Of a stretch of DNA of 64,000 bases, positions 26,398 through 34,995 are shown piece by piece. The notes beneath the pieces are model-generated. The model was not told where the DNA came from. It worked only from the letters and a program-made list of their open reading frames with translations, and ran no database searches. Source of the DNA: Acidobacteriota bacterium (lineage in GTDB: Bacteria; Acidobacteriota; Blastocatellia; UBA7656); contig JACQDB010000024.1 of the NCBI GenBank assembly GCA_016201275.1, forward strand, positions 37,033 through 101,032. The letters are read 5' to 3'. The position numbers and the translations under genes were made by a program. Within the stretch, counting starts at the first letter, position 1. Every line of letters begins with the position of its first letter.

Positions 26398-27501
26398 ATG
26401 TTTTACTACTTAAAATACTTCAAAGACCTTCACAGCAGCCTTTCCGGTTTGAATGTATTTGGTTATGTCACCTTCCGAACGGCGATGGCGGCAGTGACCG
26501 CTATGCTCATCAGTCTGGTGTTTGGGCGGCGCATGATCCGGCTGCTCAAGCGCTTGAATTTCGGGCAATTCATCCGCGAAGAAGGGCCGCAAACGCACCT
26601 CTCGAAAAAAGGCACGCCGACGATGGGCGGGGTTTTGATTATGCTCTCCATCACGGTGTCAACCTTGCTGTGGTCGGATCTGGCGGTGGTCTATGTATGG
26701 ATTGTGGTGCTGACCACGCTGGCCTTTGCCGGTATCGGATTTGCCGACGATTTTCTCAAGATCAAACGCAAGCACAACCTCGGCTTGACCGGCAAACAAA
26801 AGCTGGCGCTGCAATTTTTGACAGCGTTTTTATTTGCCTTCGCGCTGAAATTTCTCACGCCTTACGGCACCGATTTGAGTTTCCCGTTTATCAAAGCCAC
26901 GATCATTTTATGGTGGCCGCTGTACTTATTTATCTTCGCGCCGCTGGTCGTCGTAGGCTTTTCCAACGCGGTGAATTTGACTGATGGTCTGGACGGACTC
27001 GCCACTTCGGTGACGATGGTGACAGCGGCAACGCTTACGGCTTTCACCTATGTTTCGGGGCATCAAATTTTTGCCAATTATCTGGATTTGGTGTTCAACC
27101 CGCAGATTCATGAACTGACGGTTTTCTGCGCCGCTTTGACCGGCGCTTGTCTAGGTTTTTTGTGGTTCAACGCGCCGCCCGCCGAAGTCTTCATGGGCGA
27201 TGTCGGAGCGTTAGGTTTAGGCGGCGCAATCGGCGCAATCGCCGTGATGATCAAGCAGGAATTTCTGCTCGTCATCATCGGCGGCGTCTTTGTGGTCGAA
27301 GCCTTGTCGGTGATGTTGCAGGTGGCCACCTTCAAATTATTTCGCAAGCGCATCTTTAAGATGACGCCAATACATCATCACTTCGAGTTGATGTATTCGC
27401 CCGAAGTATCGAAACGCATGGAACCCAAATTGGTCTTTCGCTTCTTAATCGTAGCGATTTTATTTGCCTTGTTGAGTCTTTCAACTTTGAAGTTGCGATA
27501 G
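26398..27501 (+). CDS. mraY: phospho-MurNAc-pentapeptide transferase MraY
   Basis: 367 residues, about ten membrane segments. Transfers phospho-MurNAc-pentapeptide to undecaprenyl phosphate (lipid I). Conserved motifs: [39 protein letters not shown] with the Asp pair, [29 protein letters not shown] and [13 protein letters not shown] (HHH motif). ATG 26398 is preceded by an AAGGA supplied by the heptamer repeat. Very secure. Confidence 0.97.
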   Translation: MFYYLKYFKDLHSSLSGLNVFGYVTFRTAMAAVTAMLISLVFGRRMIRLLKRLNFGQFIREEGPQTHLSKKGTPTMGGVLIMLSITVSTLLWSDLAVVYVWIVVLTTLAFAGIGFADDFLKIKRKHNLGLTGKQKLALQFLTAFLFAFALKFLTPYGTDLSFPFIKATIILWWPLYLFIFAPLVVVGFSNAVNLTDGLDGLATSVTMVTAATLTAFTYVSGHQIFANYLDLVFNPQIHELTVFCAALTGACLGFLWFNAPPAEVFMGDVGALGLGGAIGAIAVMIKQEFLLVIIGGVFVVEALSVMLQVATFKLFRKRIFKMTPIHHHFELMYSPEVSKRMEPKLVFRFLIVAILFALLSLSTLKLR

Positions 27502-27574
27502 GGTTACTGGTTACTGGTTACTGGTTATTCGCACGAATGCCATCAAGTAACCAATAACCAATAACCAATAACCA
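27502..27574. repeat. inverted heptamer block (GGTTACT) between mraY and murD
   Basis: Left arm GGTTACT three times plus GGTTATT (27502-27529), right arm AGTAACC and AATAACC three times (from 27546 to 27574). The arms can pair over more than 20 nt. The murD ATG follows one base later and no Shine-Dalgarno is seen. Confidence 0.85.
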
Positions 27575-27575
27575 A

Positions 27576-28982
27576 ATGAATGTAGCAGGTAAAAAAATTC
27601 TGGTGGTCGGCATAGCGCGTAGCGGCGTGGCGGCGGCGCGTTTGCTCGCTGCGCGTGGCGCACAGGTGACGGCGAATGACTACAAAACTGAAACGGAGCT
27701 GGTGAAGTCCGCTGTAGAACTTGCTGCAACAATTGCCGAGTTGCGACAGGCCGGAGTTCATTTCGTCTTCGGCGCGCATCCCCTAGAGATTTTTTTGCAG
27801 GCCGATGTGATTGTCTTGAGTCCAGGCGTTCCTGCCAATCTCGCCGCGCTCGAAAGCGCACGCGAGGCGGACATTGAAATCATCAGCGAGCCGGAACTTG
27901 CGGGACGCTTTTTGCGCGGACGAATGATTGGCGTAACGGGGTCGAACGGCAAGACGACGACGACAACTTTGATTGGCGAATTGATGAAAGCAGCAGGCGC
28001 AGAAGTGATTGTCGGCGGCAATATCGGCACGGCTTTGACCAGCCTCGTCGAACAATCGCACGACCACACCTGGACGATTGCCGAATTGTCGAGCTTTCAA
28101 CTGGAGACCATTGAATCGCTGCGCGTACAGGTTGCCTTGATGACCAACATCACGCCAGATCATCTTGACCGGCACGGCTCGTTTGAAAATTACGTTCAAG
28201 CGAAACAGCGGATTTTCAAGAATCAAACCGCCGATGATTTTGCGATCTTGAATGCCGAAAGCGCGGCGGTGGTGGATATGGTCGCCGCATTCGGCGCGCC
28301 TTCACAGGCCGTATGGTTCACGGTCAAAGACGATGCGAGCAAACAAATCTTTTTGCGCGACGGACAAATTTATACGACATTGCTCAACCCTGATGGCAGT
28401 GAAGTCGCCGTGCTGCGCCTTCAGGAAATCGCCGTGCCGGGAATGCACAACGTCGAAAATATTATGGCGGCGTTGGCGGCGACCTTCTGCGCTATGCGAA
28501 CCACGCTGGATGAATTGGAGCCATTGCGCGAGGTGCTTCGCCACTTCAAAGGCGTAGAGCATCGCTTAGAGTTTGTTGCCGAAATCAACGGCGTGAAATT
28601 TTATAACGACTCGAAAGCCACGAATGTAGATTCGACGATGAAAGCGTTGGCCGCCTTTGAGCGTAACGTGATGGTGATTTTAGGCGGCAAAGATAAAGAC
28701 AGCGATTACACCGTGCTTGCGCCGTTACTCAAGCAGCGCGTCAAACAAATTATTTTGCTTGGCGCGGCAAGCGACAAAATCGCCGCGCAACTTGCAGGCG
28801 TGCGCCCTATGGTGCGCGCAGCTTCGATGTCGGACGCCGTAGCCATAGCGATTGAATCGGCAAGCCAAGGCGACATCGTGTTGCTGGCTCCGGCGTGCGC
28901 CAGTTTCGATATGTTCGACAACTACGAACATCGTGGGCGCGTCTTCAAAGACGCGGTGAAGTCCTTAGTCCTTGGTCATTAG
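27576..28982 (+). CDS. murD: UDP-MurNAc-L-alanine--D-glutamate ligase MurD
   Basis: 468 residues. N-terminal Rossmann-like KILVVGIARSGVAAARLLAA, ATP site GVTGSNGKTTTTTLIGEL, GGNIGTAL, TIAELSSFQLETI, TNITPDHLDRHGSFENY and C-terminal FYNDSKATNVDSTMKAL are MurD hallmarks. It adds D-Glu to UDP-MurNAc-L-Ala. The final residues SLVLGH and the stop TAG (28980-28982) are encoded by heptamer repeat units, so the C-terminus has been overwritten by the repeat. Confidence 0.96.
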   Translation: MNVAGKKILVVGIARSGVAAARLLAARGAQVTANDYKTETELVKSAVELAATIAELRQAGVHFVFGAHPLEIFLQADVIVLSPGVPANLAALESAREADIEIISEPELAGRFLRGRMIGVTGSNGKTTTTTLIGELMKAAGAEVIVGGNIGTALTSLVEQSHDHTWTIAELSSFQLETIESLRVQVALMTNITPDHLDRHGSFENYVQAKQRIFKNQTADDFAILNAESAAVVDMVAAFGAPSQAVWFTVKDDASKQIFLRDGQIYTTLLNPDGSEVAVLRLQEIAVPGMHNVENIMAALAATFCAMRTTLDELEPLREVLRHFKGVEHRLEFVAEINGVKFYNDSKATNVDSTMKALAAFERNVMVILGGKDKDSDYTVLAPLLKQRVKQIILLGAASDKIAAQLAGVRPMVRAASMSDAVAIAIESASQGDIVLLAPACASFDMFDNYEHRGRVFKDAVKSLVLGH

Positions 28983-29078
28983 TCCTTAGTTGGCGCGTGA
29001 AGCCCAATTACATCATGTATGACGAATGACCAATAAACTAGGGACTACGGACTAGGGACTACAGACTAAGGACTACAA
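28961..29078. repeat. inverted heptamer block between murD and ftsW
   Basis: Left arm GTCCTTA, GTCCTTG, GTCATTA, GTCCTTA (28961-28988) includes the end of murD. Right arm of CTAGGGA/CTAAGGA-type units (about 29038-29072) gives AAGGA at 29068-29072, 6 nt before the ftsW ATG. Confidence 0.85.
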
Positions 29079-30254
29079 ATGGCAACGTATGCGGGGACAA
29101 AAAACAATAGCCAGCGCGATGGTTGGCAACCGACGCTATGGCAATCGGGCGGCGCGTCAAAGAGCAACGGACTGCCGATAGATAAAATCATGCTGGCCGT
29201 GGTTTTGGGTTTGACGCTGTTCGGTTTGGTGATGGTCTATAGCGCTTCGGCAATGCTGGCGGAAAGAAATTTCGGCACGCAGTTTTACTTTCTGTTGCGC
29301 CAGTCCGGCTGGGCGTTCGTGGGTTTGCTGGCTATGACGATAGCCATGCGAATTGATTACCGGCACTACAAACGCTCGACGATTATTTTGCCGGTGCTGT
29401 ATTTCACCGTGGTGCTGTTGGTCGTCGTGTTGTTTCTGCCGAAAGTCAACAACACGCATCGTTGGATACGCTTTGGCGCGCTGTCGCTGCAACCGTCGGA
29501 AATCGCCAAACTGGCTCTGGTAGCCTTTTTGGCGCTCTTTTTGGAAAACCGTTCGCACGAAGTCAACGTCTTCAAGCGCGTCTTTCTGCCGACCGCTATC
29601 ATCGCCATTCTGGTCATCGGCTTGATCGGCGCAGAACCCGATTTCGGCACCGCCTTGATTCTCTTCATCGTCTTCGCAGGGATGCTCTTTCATGCTCAGG
29701 TGCCGTTGCGTCATCTTGCTACGATAGCGCTTCCGCTAGTGCCTGCTTTGTTGGGTATGCTGGTCTTTGTGCCGTGGCGTTTGCAACGCCTGATAGATTT
29801 CGTTGACCCGTGGAAGAATCAACAGACTTCCAGTTATCAAGTCGTGCAATCGTTAATCGCTATCGGCAGCGGCGGACTCAACGGCGTAGGATTTGCCGAA
29901 GGCAAGCAGAAATTATTTTATCTGCCGTCGCCGCACACCGACTTTATTTTTGCGGTAATCGGCGAAGAATTGGGCTTAATCGGCGCGATTACCTTGGTGA
30001 TTTTATTTGGCCTGCTGGCGTGGCGCGGCTTCAAAGCAGCGCGTTATGCACCCGATTTATTTGGGCAACTGGTGGCCATTGGTTTGACCGTGATGATTAT
30101 CGCGCAGGCGTTTTTCAACATCAGCGTGGCGTTGTCGCTGCTTCCGGCCAAAGGCATCCCGCTGCCCTTTATCAGCGCTGGTGGTTCATCTCTAGCCCTC
30201 AGTTTGTTCGCCTCCGGCGTGTTGTTGAATATTTCCAAACACGAAGGCAGTTGA
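29079..30254 (+). CDS. ftsW: septal peptidoglycan glycosyltransferase FtsW
   Basis: 391 residues, about ten membrane spans (SEDS family). Polymerises lipid II at the septum with FtsI. Conserved regions: VLGLTLFGLVMVYSAS, NNTHRWIRFGALSLQPSEIA, GAEPDFGTALILF, SLIAIGSGGLNGVGFAEGKQ and PSPHTDFIFAVIGEELGL, with GIPLPFISAGGSSL near the end. The polar 30-residue N-terminus precedes helix 1. ATG 29079 uses a repeat-encoded AAGGA. Location next to murD and murG supports FtsW over RodA. Confidence 0.95.
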   Translation: MATYAGTKNNSQRDGWQPTLWQSGGASKSNGLPIDKIMLAVVLGLTLFGLVMVYSASAMLAERNFGTQFYFLLRQSGWAFVGLLAMTIAMRIDYRHYKRSTIILPVLYFTVVLLVVVLFLPKVNNTHRWIRFGALSLQPSEIAKLALVAFLALFLENRSHEVNVFKRVFLPTAIIAILVIGLIGAEPDFGTALILFIVFAGMLFHAQVPLRHLATIALPLVPALLGMLVFVPWRLQRLIDFVDPWKNQQTSSYQVVQSLIAIGSGGLNGVGFAEGKQKLFYLPSPHTDFIFAVIGEELGLIGAITLVILFGLLAWRGFKAARYAPDLFGQLVAIGLTVMIIAQAFFNISVALSLLPAKGIPLPFISAGGSSLALSLFASGVLLNISKHEGS

Positions 30255-30255
30255 C

Positions 30256-30290
30256 GATTGCGGATTGCGGATTGCAGATTGCGGATTGGA
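30256..30290. repeat. heptamer arm GATTGCG, upstream of four-helix-bundle gene
   Basis: Five 7-nt units (GATTGCG, GATTGCG, GATTGCA, GATTGCG, GATTGGA) starting 1 bp after the ftsW stop. The complementary arm lies at 30727-30761, beyond the next gene. Confidence 0.85.
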
Positions 30291-30330
30291 AAAGATCAAG
30301 ACTTCAGCTTTATGAATCAAGGAGGAGGGT

Positions 30331-30687
30331 ATGAATGCTGAGGACATGAAAAAAAGAACACGGGCTTATGCCTTGAGGATTATTAAACTGGTAGAAAGTT
30401 TGCCAAAAACTCAAACCGCCCATGTGATCGGCGGGCAATTGCTGAGATCGGGAACATCAGTAGGCGCAAATTATCGAGCGGCCTGTAGAGGAAAGTCGAG
30501 GGCAGACTTTATTGCCAAAATGGGCATCGTGGAAGAAGAAGCGGATGAATCGAATTACTGGATAGAACTTTTGACTGACGCAGAGATTGTAAAGTTGAAT
30601 CGCGTTACTCACCTGTTGGAAGAAGGTAACCAAATTCTCTCAATCGTGGTTTCTTCAATCAATACAGCGCGAGGGGTAAAGCGATGA
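30331..30687 (+). CDS. four-helix-bundle protein (S23/IVP-like)
   Basis: 118 residues, all helical by appearance. Motifs LLRSGTSVGANYRAACRGKS, FIAKMGIVEEEADESNYWIE and LLEEGNQILSIVVSSI match the S23/23S-rRNA intervening-sequence family of four-helix bundles (the fold also used by Avd of diversity-generating retroelements). GGAGGAGGGT lies upstream of ATG 30331. It is inserted between ftsW and murG and enclosed by inverted heptamer arms at 30256 and 30727. The biochemical role of this family is unclear; nucleic-acid binding is possible. Confidence 0.85.
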   Translation: MNAEDMKKRTRAYALRIIKLVESLPKTQTAHVIGGQLLRSGTSVGANYRAACRGKSRADFIAKMGIVEEEADESNYWIELLTDAEIVKLNRVTHLLEEGNQILSIVVSSINTARGVKR

Positions 30688-30726
30688 GAAGACGGTTTTA
30701 TCTCAAAAGCGAAGGGTTGAGCAGAA

Positions 30727-30761
30727 AATCCGCAATCCGCAATCCGCAATCTGCAATCTGC
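30727..30761. repeat. heptamer arm AATCCGC, downstream of four-helix-bundle gene
   Basis: Five 7-nt units (AATCCGC three times, AATCTGC twice), the reverse complement of the 30256-30290 arm. The pair can form a stem of about 30 bp with the gene in the loop. Confidence 0.85.
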
Positions 30762-30772
30762 ATCGGAGAGCT

Positions 30773-31849
30773 ATGCGTGTAATCATTGCAGCGGGCGGCA
30801 CAGGCGGTCATATCTATCCGGGCATAGCGATTGCCCGCGAGTTCAAGCGCCGCGATGCCGCCAACGAAATTCTTTTCGTCGGCACGCCACACGGTTTGGA
30901 AGCGCAGATTGTGCCGCGTGAAGGTTTCAATCTGGAGATGATTCAGGTGGGCGCGTTGAAGAGCGTGTCGCTGACGCAACGCGGAAAATCGTTGTTGCAA
31001 TTGCCCACGAGTTTCGTTGCGGCGTTGAAAATTTTGAAACGCTTTCGACCCGATGTGGTCATCGGCATTGGCGGCTATTCATCGGGGCCGACTTTGTTGA
31101 TGGCGGCGATTACCAACCTCCCGACGATGATTGTAGAGCCGAACGCCATGCCGGGTTTTACCAATCGCGTGTTGGCGCGTTTCGTGGATGCGGCGGCGCT
31201 GACCTTTGAAGAAGCGAATCGCTATTGTCGCGGCAAAGGGCGCGTCACCGGCAATCCCGTGCGTAGCGATTTTGCTTTGCTCAAAAAGAAAGAGCGCACC
31301 GAGCGCCTACACATTTTAATCTTTGGCGGCAGTCAGGGAGCGCACGCCATCAATGAAGCAATGGTTAAAACCTTGCCGTTGTTGGTTGATAAACAAGACC
31401 AACTCGCCATCACGCATCAGACTGGCGAGAAGGATTATGCGATGGTCAAAGCTGGTTATGAAGGTGCCGGATTCGTCAATGCCGAGGTTCGCGCCTTCAT
31501 TCACGATATGGCGCGACAATTTGAAAACGCCGATTTGTTGATCTGTCGGGCGGGCGCAACGACAGCGGCAGAAGTGGCGGCGGCGGGCAAAGCAGCGCTC
31601 TTCATTCCCTTCCCGTTTGCCTCCGACGACCATCAGCGCAAGAACGCCGAAGCCTTTGCGCGTGCCGGAGCGGGACGCATGATTTTACAGAAAGAGTTGA
31701 CGACTGAACGCCTGGCTGAGGAATTGACGCGCTTGATTGAAAACCCCGGCGAGATCGGCAAGATGGAAGAGGCCAGCCGTATGCTTGGTCGCGCCAACGC
31801 TGCCGAACTCGCAGTTGACCTTGCGGAGTCATTAGTCATTAGCCCTTAG
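30773..31849 (+). CDS. murG: lipid II synthase MurG (GlcNAc transferase)
   Basis: 358 residues. Transfers GlcNAc to lipid I on the inner face of the membrane. Signatures: IIAAGGTGGHIYPGIAIARE, IGGYSSGPTLLMA, EPNAMPGFTNRVLARF, LIFGGSQGAHAINEA and CRAGATTAAEVAAAGKAALF with PFPFASDDHQRKNAEAF. GGAGAG precedes ATG 30773. The C-terminal residues SLVISP and the stop TAG fall in GTCATTA heptamers. Confidence 0.97.
   Translation: MRVIIAAGGTGGHIYPGIAIAREFKRRDAANEILFVGTPHGLEAQIVPREGFNLEMIQVGALKSVSLTQRGKSLLQLPTSFVAALKILKRFRPDVVIGIGGYSSGPTLLMAAITNLPTMIVEPNAMPGFTNRVLARFVDAAALTFEEANRYCRGKGRVTGNPVRSDFALLKKKERTERLHILIFGGSQGAHAINEAMVKTLPLLVDKQDQLAITHQTGEKDYAMVKAGYEGAGFVNAEVRAFIHDMARQFENADLLICRAGATTAAEVAAAGKAALFIPFPFASDDHQRKNAEAFARAGAGRMILQKELTTERLAEELTRLIENPGEIGKMEEASRMLGRANAAELAVDLAESLVISP
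31828..31848. repeat. heptamer arm GTCATTA at the murG 3' end
   Basis: Three units (GTCATTA twice, GCCCTTA) that encode the last residues and stop of murG. An opposing CTAAGGA arm lies at 32237-32270, past the second four-helix-bundle gene. Confidence 0.75.
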
Positions 31850-31867
31850 CTTTGGTGGAGAAAGATC

Positions 31868-32254
31868 ATGAAGAACACGAGTTTCGAGAATTTAAAGGTC
31901 TATCAGATGTCCGAAGTTTTAGCGGATAACATCTGGGATATCGTCATCAAGTGGGATTCATTCGCTAAAGATAGGGTGGGCAAACAAGTGATTCGCGCCA
32001 CTGACAGCGTGGGCGCAAATATAGCGGAAGGAACCGGCAGAGGAAGTTTTCAAGACAACCGCCGTTTCGTCAAAATTGCCAGAGGCTCTTTGTTTGAAAC
32101 CAGGCATTGGTTACGGCGCGCTTACCGACGCAAGTTCTTAATTGATGAGCAAATCAATGAGCTGAAACCATTACTCTCTAATCTCGCTCCGATGCTCAAC
32201 GGCTATCTGCGCTTGATAGGCGACTCTTCCAACGAGCTAAGGACTAAGGACTAG
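31868..32254 (+). CDS. four-helix-bundle protein (S23/IVP-like), second copy type
   Basis: 128 residues. FENLKVYQMSEVLADNIWDI at the start and VIRATDSVGANIAEGTGRGS in the middle match the other main branch of the S23/IVP four-helix-bundle family; RFVKIARGSLFETRHWLRRA follows. It differs clearly from the 30331 protein, so this is not a recent duplication. GGTGGAG lies upstream of ATG 31868. The last residues ELRTKD and the stop TAG are encoded by CTAAGGA heptamers. It sits between murG and murC inside inverted heptamer arms. Confidence 0.85.
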   Translation: MKNTSFENLKVYQMSEVLADNIWDIVIKWDSFAKDRVGKQVIRATDSVGANIAEGTGRGSFQDNRRFVKIARGSLFETRHWLRRAYRRKFLIDEQINELKPLLSNLAPMLNGYLRLIGDSSNELRTKD

Positions 32255-32270
32255 GGACTAAGGACTAAAC
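32237..32270. repeat. heptamer arm CTAAGGA between four-helix-bundle gene and murC
   Basis: Units CTAAGGA, CTAAGGA, CTAGGGA, CTAAGGA and a partial unit. They encode the end of the upstream gene and place AAGGA (32260-32264) 8 nt before the murC ATG. Confidence 0.85.
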
Positions 32271-32272
32271 AA

Positions 32273-33655
32273 ATGTTTAGAGGAATCAGACACATTCATT
32301 TCGTTGGCATAGGCGGCATCGGCATGAGCGGCATCGCCGAAGTGTTGTTGTCGCTGGCTGCCAATTTCCGCATCACCGGCAGCGATGCCAAACGCTCGGC
32401 GATCACCGAACGCCTCGAAAAAATGGGCGCGACGATTTGTGAAGGGCATCGCGGCGAAAACATAGAAGGCGCGGATGTGGTCGTTACCTCGTCGGCGATT
32501 CGTCAGGATAACCCCGAAGTTGTGGCCGCACGGCAGAAAAAAATTCCGGTCATCCAACGCGCCGAAATGCTTGCCGAGTTGATGCGGCTGTATCGTTACG
32601 GCATCGCCGTGGCCGGTACGCATGGCAAAACCACTACGACTTCGATGATTGCCCACCTGATGACCAACACCGAACTTGACCCTACGGTAGTCGTCGGCGG
32701 ACGCGTCGCCTCGCTTGGTTCCAATGCCAAACTTGGCAAAGGCGAATACATCGTGGTCGAGGCCGATGAATCGGACGGCTCGCTGTTGTTGTTGACGCCG
32801 ACCATTACGGTGTTGACCAACATTGACGAAGACCATCTGGACTTTTTCACCGGCGGCATCGAGCAGATAAAAAAATGCTTCGTCGAATTCACCAACCGCG
32901 TGCCGTTTTACGGAACCAACGTGATGTGTCTGGACGATCCGAATGTGCAGGCGATTATTCCTAATCTAGCGCGGCGCGCCATTACTTACGGGCGCGCTAC
33001 GCAGGCCGACGTTTCGGCGTGGGATATTCAGCCCGATAAAAATTTCGGCAGCGATTTCACGGTGCGCGCTTTCGGCAATGACTTAGGCAAAATGCGTTTG
33101 AACGTGCCGGGCTTGCACAATGTTTATAATGCGCTGGCGGCGGTGGCGGTCGGCCTAGACCTCAATATTTCGTTTGCCGAGATTGCTCGCGTGATGAGTG
33201 AATTTCGCGGCGCAGAACGGCGCTTTCAAATCAAAGGCGAAGTCGCGGATGTCTTGGTGGTTGATGATTACGGACATCACCCTACGGAAATCAAAGCGAC
33301 GCTGGAAGCCGCACGCAGCGCCGGGCGTCGCGTCGTGGTGTTATTTCAACCGCATCGTTACACCCGCACACGCGATTTGCTGGATGATTTTGCGCGCTCG
33401 TTTTATGGCGCGGACGTGTTGCTGGTCGCCGATATTTATGCCGCCAGCGAAGACCCCATCGAAGGCATCACCAGCGCTGCGCTGGTGGAAATGATTGATC
33501 GCTTCGGGCATCGCCAGGTCGAATACTGCGGCAGCCTAGCCGACGCGGTGCAGCGGTTACAAGCCATCGCGCAGCCCGGCGACCTGGTGTTGACTTTAGG
33601 AGCAGGCAACGTCAACACCGCAGGAGATGAATTATTGAAAGTCCTCAGTCCTTAG
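32273..33655 (+). CDS. murC: UDP-MurNAc--L-alanine ligase MurC
   Basis: 460 residues. First amino-acid ligase of the stem-peptide pathway. N-terminal [21 protein letters not shown] site [74 protein letters not shown] and [17 protein letters not shown] are all canonical. The usual neighbours murB and ddl are not found after it. C-terminal residues KVLSP and the stop TAG are encoded by GTCCTNA heptamers. Confidence 0.97.
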   Translation: MFRGIRHIHFVGIGGIGMSGIAEVLLSLAANFRITGSDAKRSAITERLEKMGATICEGHRGENIEGADVVVTSSAIRQDNPEVVAARQKKIPVIQRAEMLAELMRLYRYGIAVAGTHGKTTTTSMIAHLMTNTELDPTVVVGGRVASLGSNAKLGKGEYIVVEADESDGSLLLLTPTITVLTNIDEDHLDFFTGGIEQIKKCFVEFTNRVPFYGTNVMCLDDPNVQAIIPNLARRAITYGRATQADVSAWDIQPDKNFGSDFTVRAFGNDLGKMRLNVPGLHNVYNALAAVAVGLDLNISFAEIARVMSEFRGAERRFQIKGEVADVLVVDDYGHHPTEIKATLEAARSAGRRVVVLFQPHRYTRTRDLLDDFARSFYGADVLLVADIYAASEDPIEGITSAALVEMIDRFGHRQVEYCGSLADAVQRLQAIAQPGDLVLTLGAGNVNTAGDELLKVLSP

Positions 33656-33783
33656 TCCTTAGTCCCTAGCTTGTGAAGTCTTGAAACGGGCTACAGGAGC
33701 CACTTTCAAGGCTTGCAAGAAATCAGCTAAGGACTAAGGACTAGGACTGAGGACTGAGGACCAAGGACTAAGGACTAACAAGT
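33641..33783. repeat. inverted heptamer block between murC and ftsQ
   Basis: Left arm GTCCTCA, GTCCTTA, GTCCTTA, GTCCCTA (33641-33668) holds the murC stop. Core 33678-33740 is nearly identical to 26296-26358. The right arm of CTAAGGA-type units runs to 33780; AAGGA at 33770-33774 is 9 nt before the ftsQ ATG. Confidence 0.85.
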
Positions 33784-34980
33784 ATGGCACAAGCGCAAAA
33801 AATAGAACCACGATCACGGATGCAGAGCGCGGCGGCGCAACGCGGCGCGAAAGCCAAAGCGCGGCGTCAGGCCGACAGCGCGGCGGGCATCACCTTGGTC
33901 GAGATCATCCATTTCGTCAAAACTTATGGCAAACCCATAGCCGTGGTTTGCAGCGTCTTTTCACTGGTGGTGTTTTATTATGTCTTCACCAATTCCAGCG
34001 TCTTTGCTTTGAAAGGCATAGAGATCAGTTCGGTCAGTCAAGGAGTGCGCGCTGAGGTTGAACAAACCATACGGCGTGCTGTCGGCCAGAATCGTTTATT
34101 GAATATTGATCTGGCCATGATTCGCCAAAAAATCGAAAGCCTGCCGCGTGTGCGCGAAGCCACAGTAGCGCGGGTGTTGCCCGATAAAGTTCATGTAGAT
34201 ATTGTCGAGCGCGTCCCTGCGGTGCTGGCGCGGCGCAATTCGGGCTTGCTGGTGTGGCTCGATAAAGATGCGGTTGAACTGGATGAATTTTCGCTCAAGC
34301 AGGGCGCGGCAACCAAAGTTCCGCCCACCGCAACCGGCTTTGCCGAAGGCACTTTGACGGCGGGCGCAGTGGCGGAAAACCGCGAACGCGTGGCGCTCTA
34401 CAAAAAGATTGAGCAGGAATTGACCGGCGAAGATTCTTTATGGGATATGGTGGATGAAATTGACCTGTCGTCGCCAAAGTATGTAAACTTGCAACTGTTG
34501 AATTCGCCCACCCATGTGGTGTTGGGCAGTGAAGATTTCAAAACCCGTTTCAAGATTGCGCTGCAGGTTCTGCAAGCCGTCAAAGAGCGCGACACCGAAC
34601 AACTCAGTCGCCTGCGTGTACAGGACACCGAGCGATTGATTGACAACGCTGACAGGATTAATTTCCTCGATGCGTCCAAGCCCAATCACATTGTTTTTGC
34701 CTTCTCCTCCCCCAGACCGGAGAACCAACCCAACGCAGGAACCTTGAAGAAACCAGAGTCCGTCAAACCCGCTACGGCTGAAGCTCGCAAAGCCGTGGCG
34801 ACCCAAGCGGACGCCAAGAAGGTTGCGCCGCACCAGGCCGCCGCTAAACCCGAGGCGCACAAAACCAAAGCGGTAAAGCTCAGTGCGCCAAAGTCGGCAG
34901 CGGCAAAATCGGCGAAGCCTGCTTCATCTGGCAACAAAGGGAAAGCGTCGGGCAAACCTGCTCCCGCAAAAAAGAAATAA
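33784..34980 (+). CDS. ftsQ: cell division protein FtsQ with long basic C-terminal tail
   Basis: 398 residues. Basic cytoplasmic N-terminus, one membrane span (about 50-72), then a POTRA domain (FALKGIEISSVSQGVRAEVE ... NIDLAMIRQKIESLPRVREA, VARVLPDKVHVDIVERVPA) and the FtsQ beta domain. After about residue 310 the chain becomes an Ala/Lys/Pro-rich, histone-H1-like tail of about 85 residues ending KPAPAKKK; with FtsQ topology this tail would be periplasmic. FtsQ links early and late divisome proteins. Start ATG 33784 uses a repeat-encoded AAGGA. Confidence 0.88.
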   Translation: MAQAQKIEPRSRMQSAAAQRGAKAKARRQADSAAGITLVEIIHFVKTYGKPIAVVCSVFSLVVFYYVFTNSSVFALKGIEISSVSQGVRAEVEQTIRRAVGQNRLLNIDLAMIRQKIESLPRVREATVARVLPDKVHVDIVERVPAVLARRNSGLLVWLDKDAVELDEFSLKQGAATKVPPTATGFAEGTLTAGAVAENRERVALYKKIEQELTGEDSLWDMVDEIDLSSPKYVNLQLLNSPTHVVLGSEDFKTRFKIALQVLQAVKERDTEQLSRLRVQDTERLIDNADRINFLDASKPNHIVFAFSSPRPENQPNAGTLKKPESVKPATAEARKAVATQADAKKVAPHQAAAKPEAHKTKAVKLSAPKSAAAKSAKPASSGNKGKASGKPAPAKKK

Positions 34981-34995
34981 CCCGGAGGATTTTCA

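Noticed and set aside
26253..33783. CRISPR array
   Set aside because: The repeated units are 7 nt in direct tandem without unique spacers, and no cas gene is present; they are short tandem repeats.
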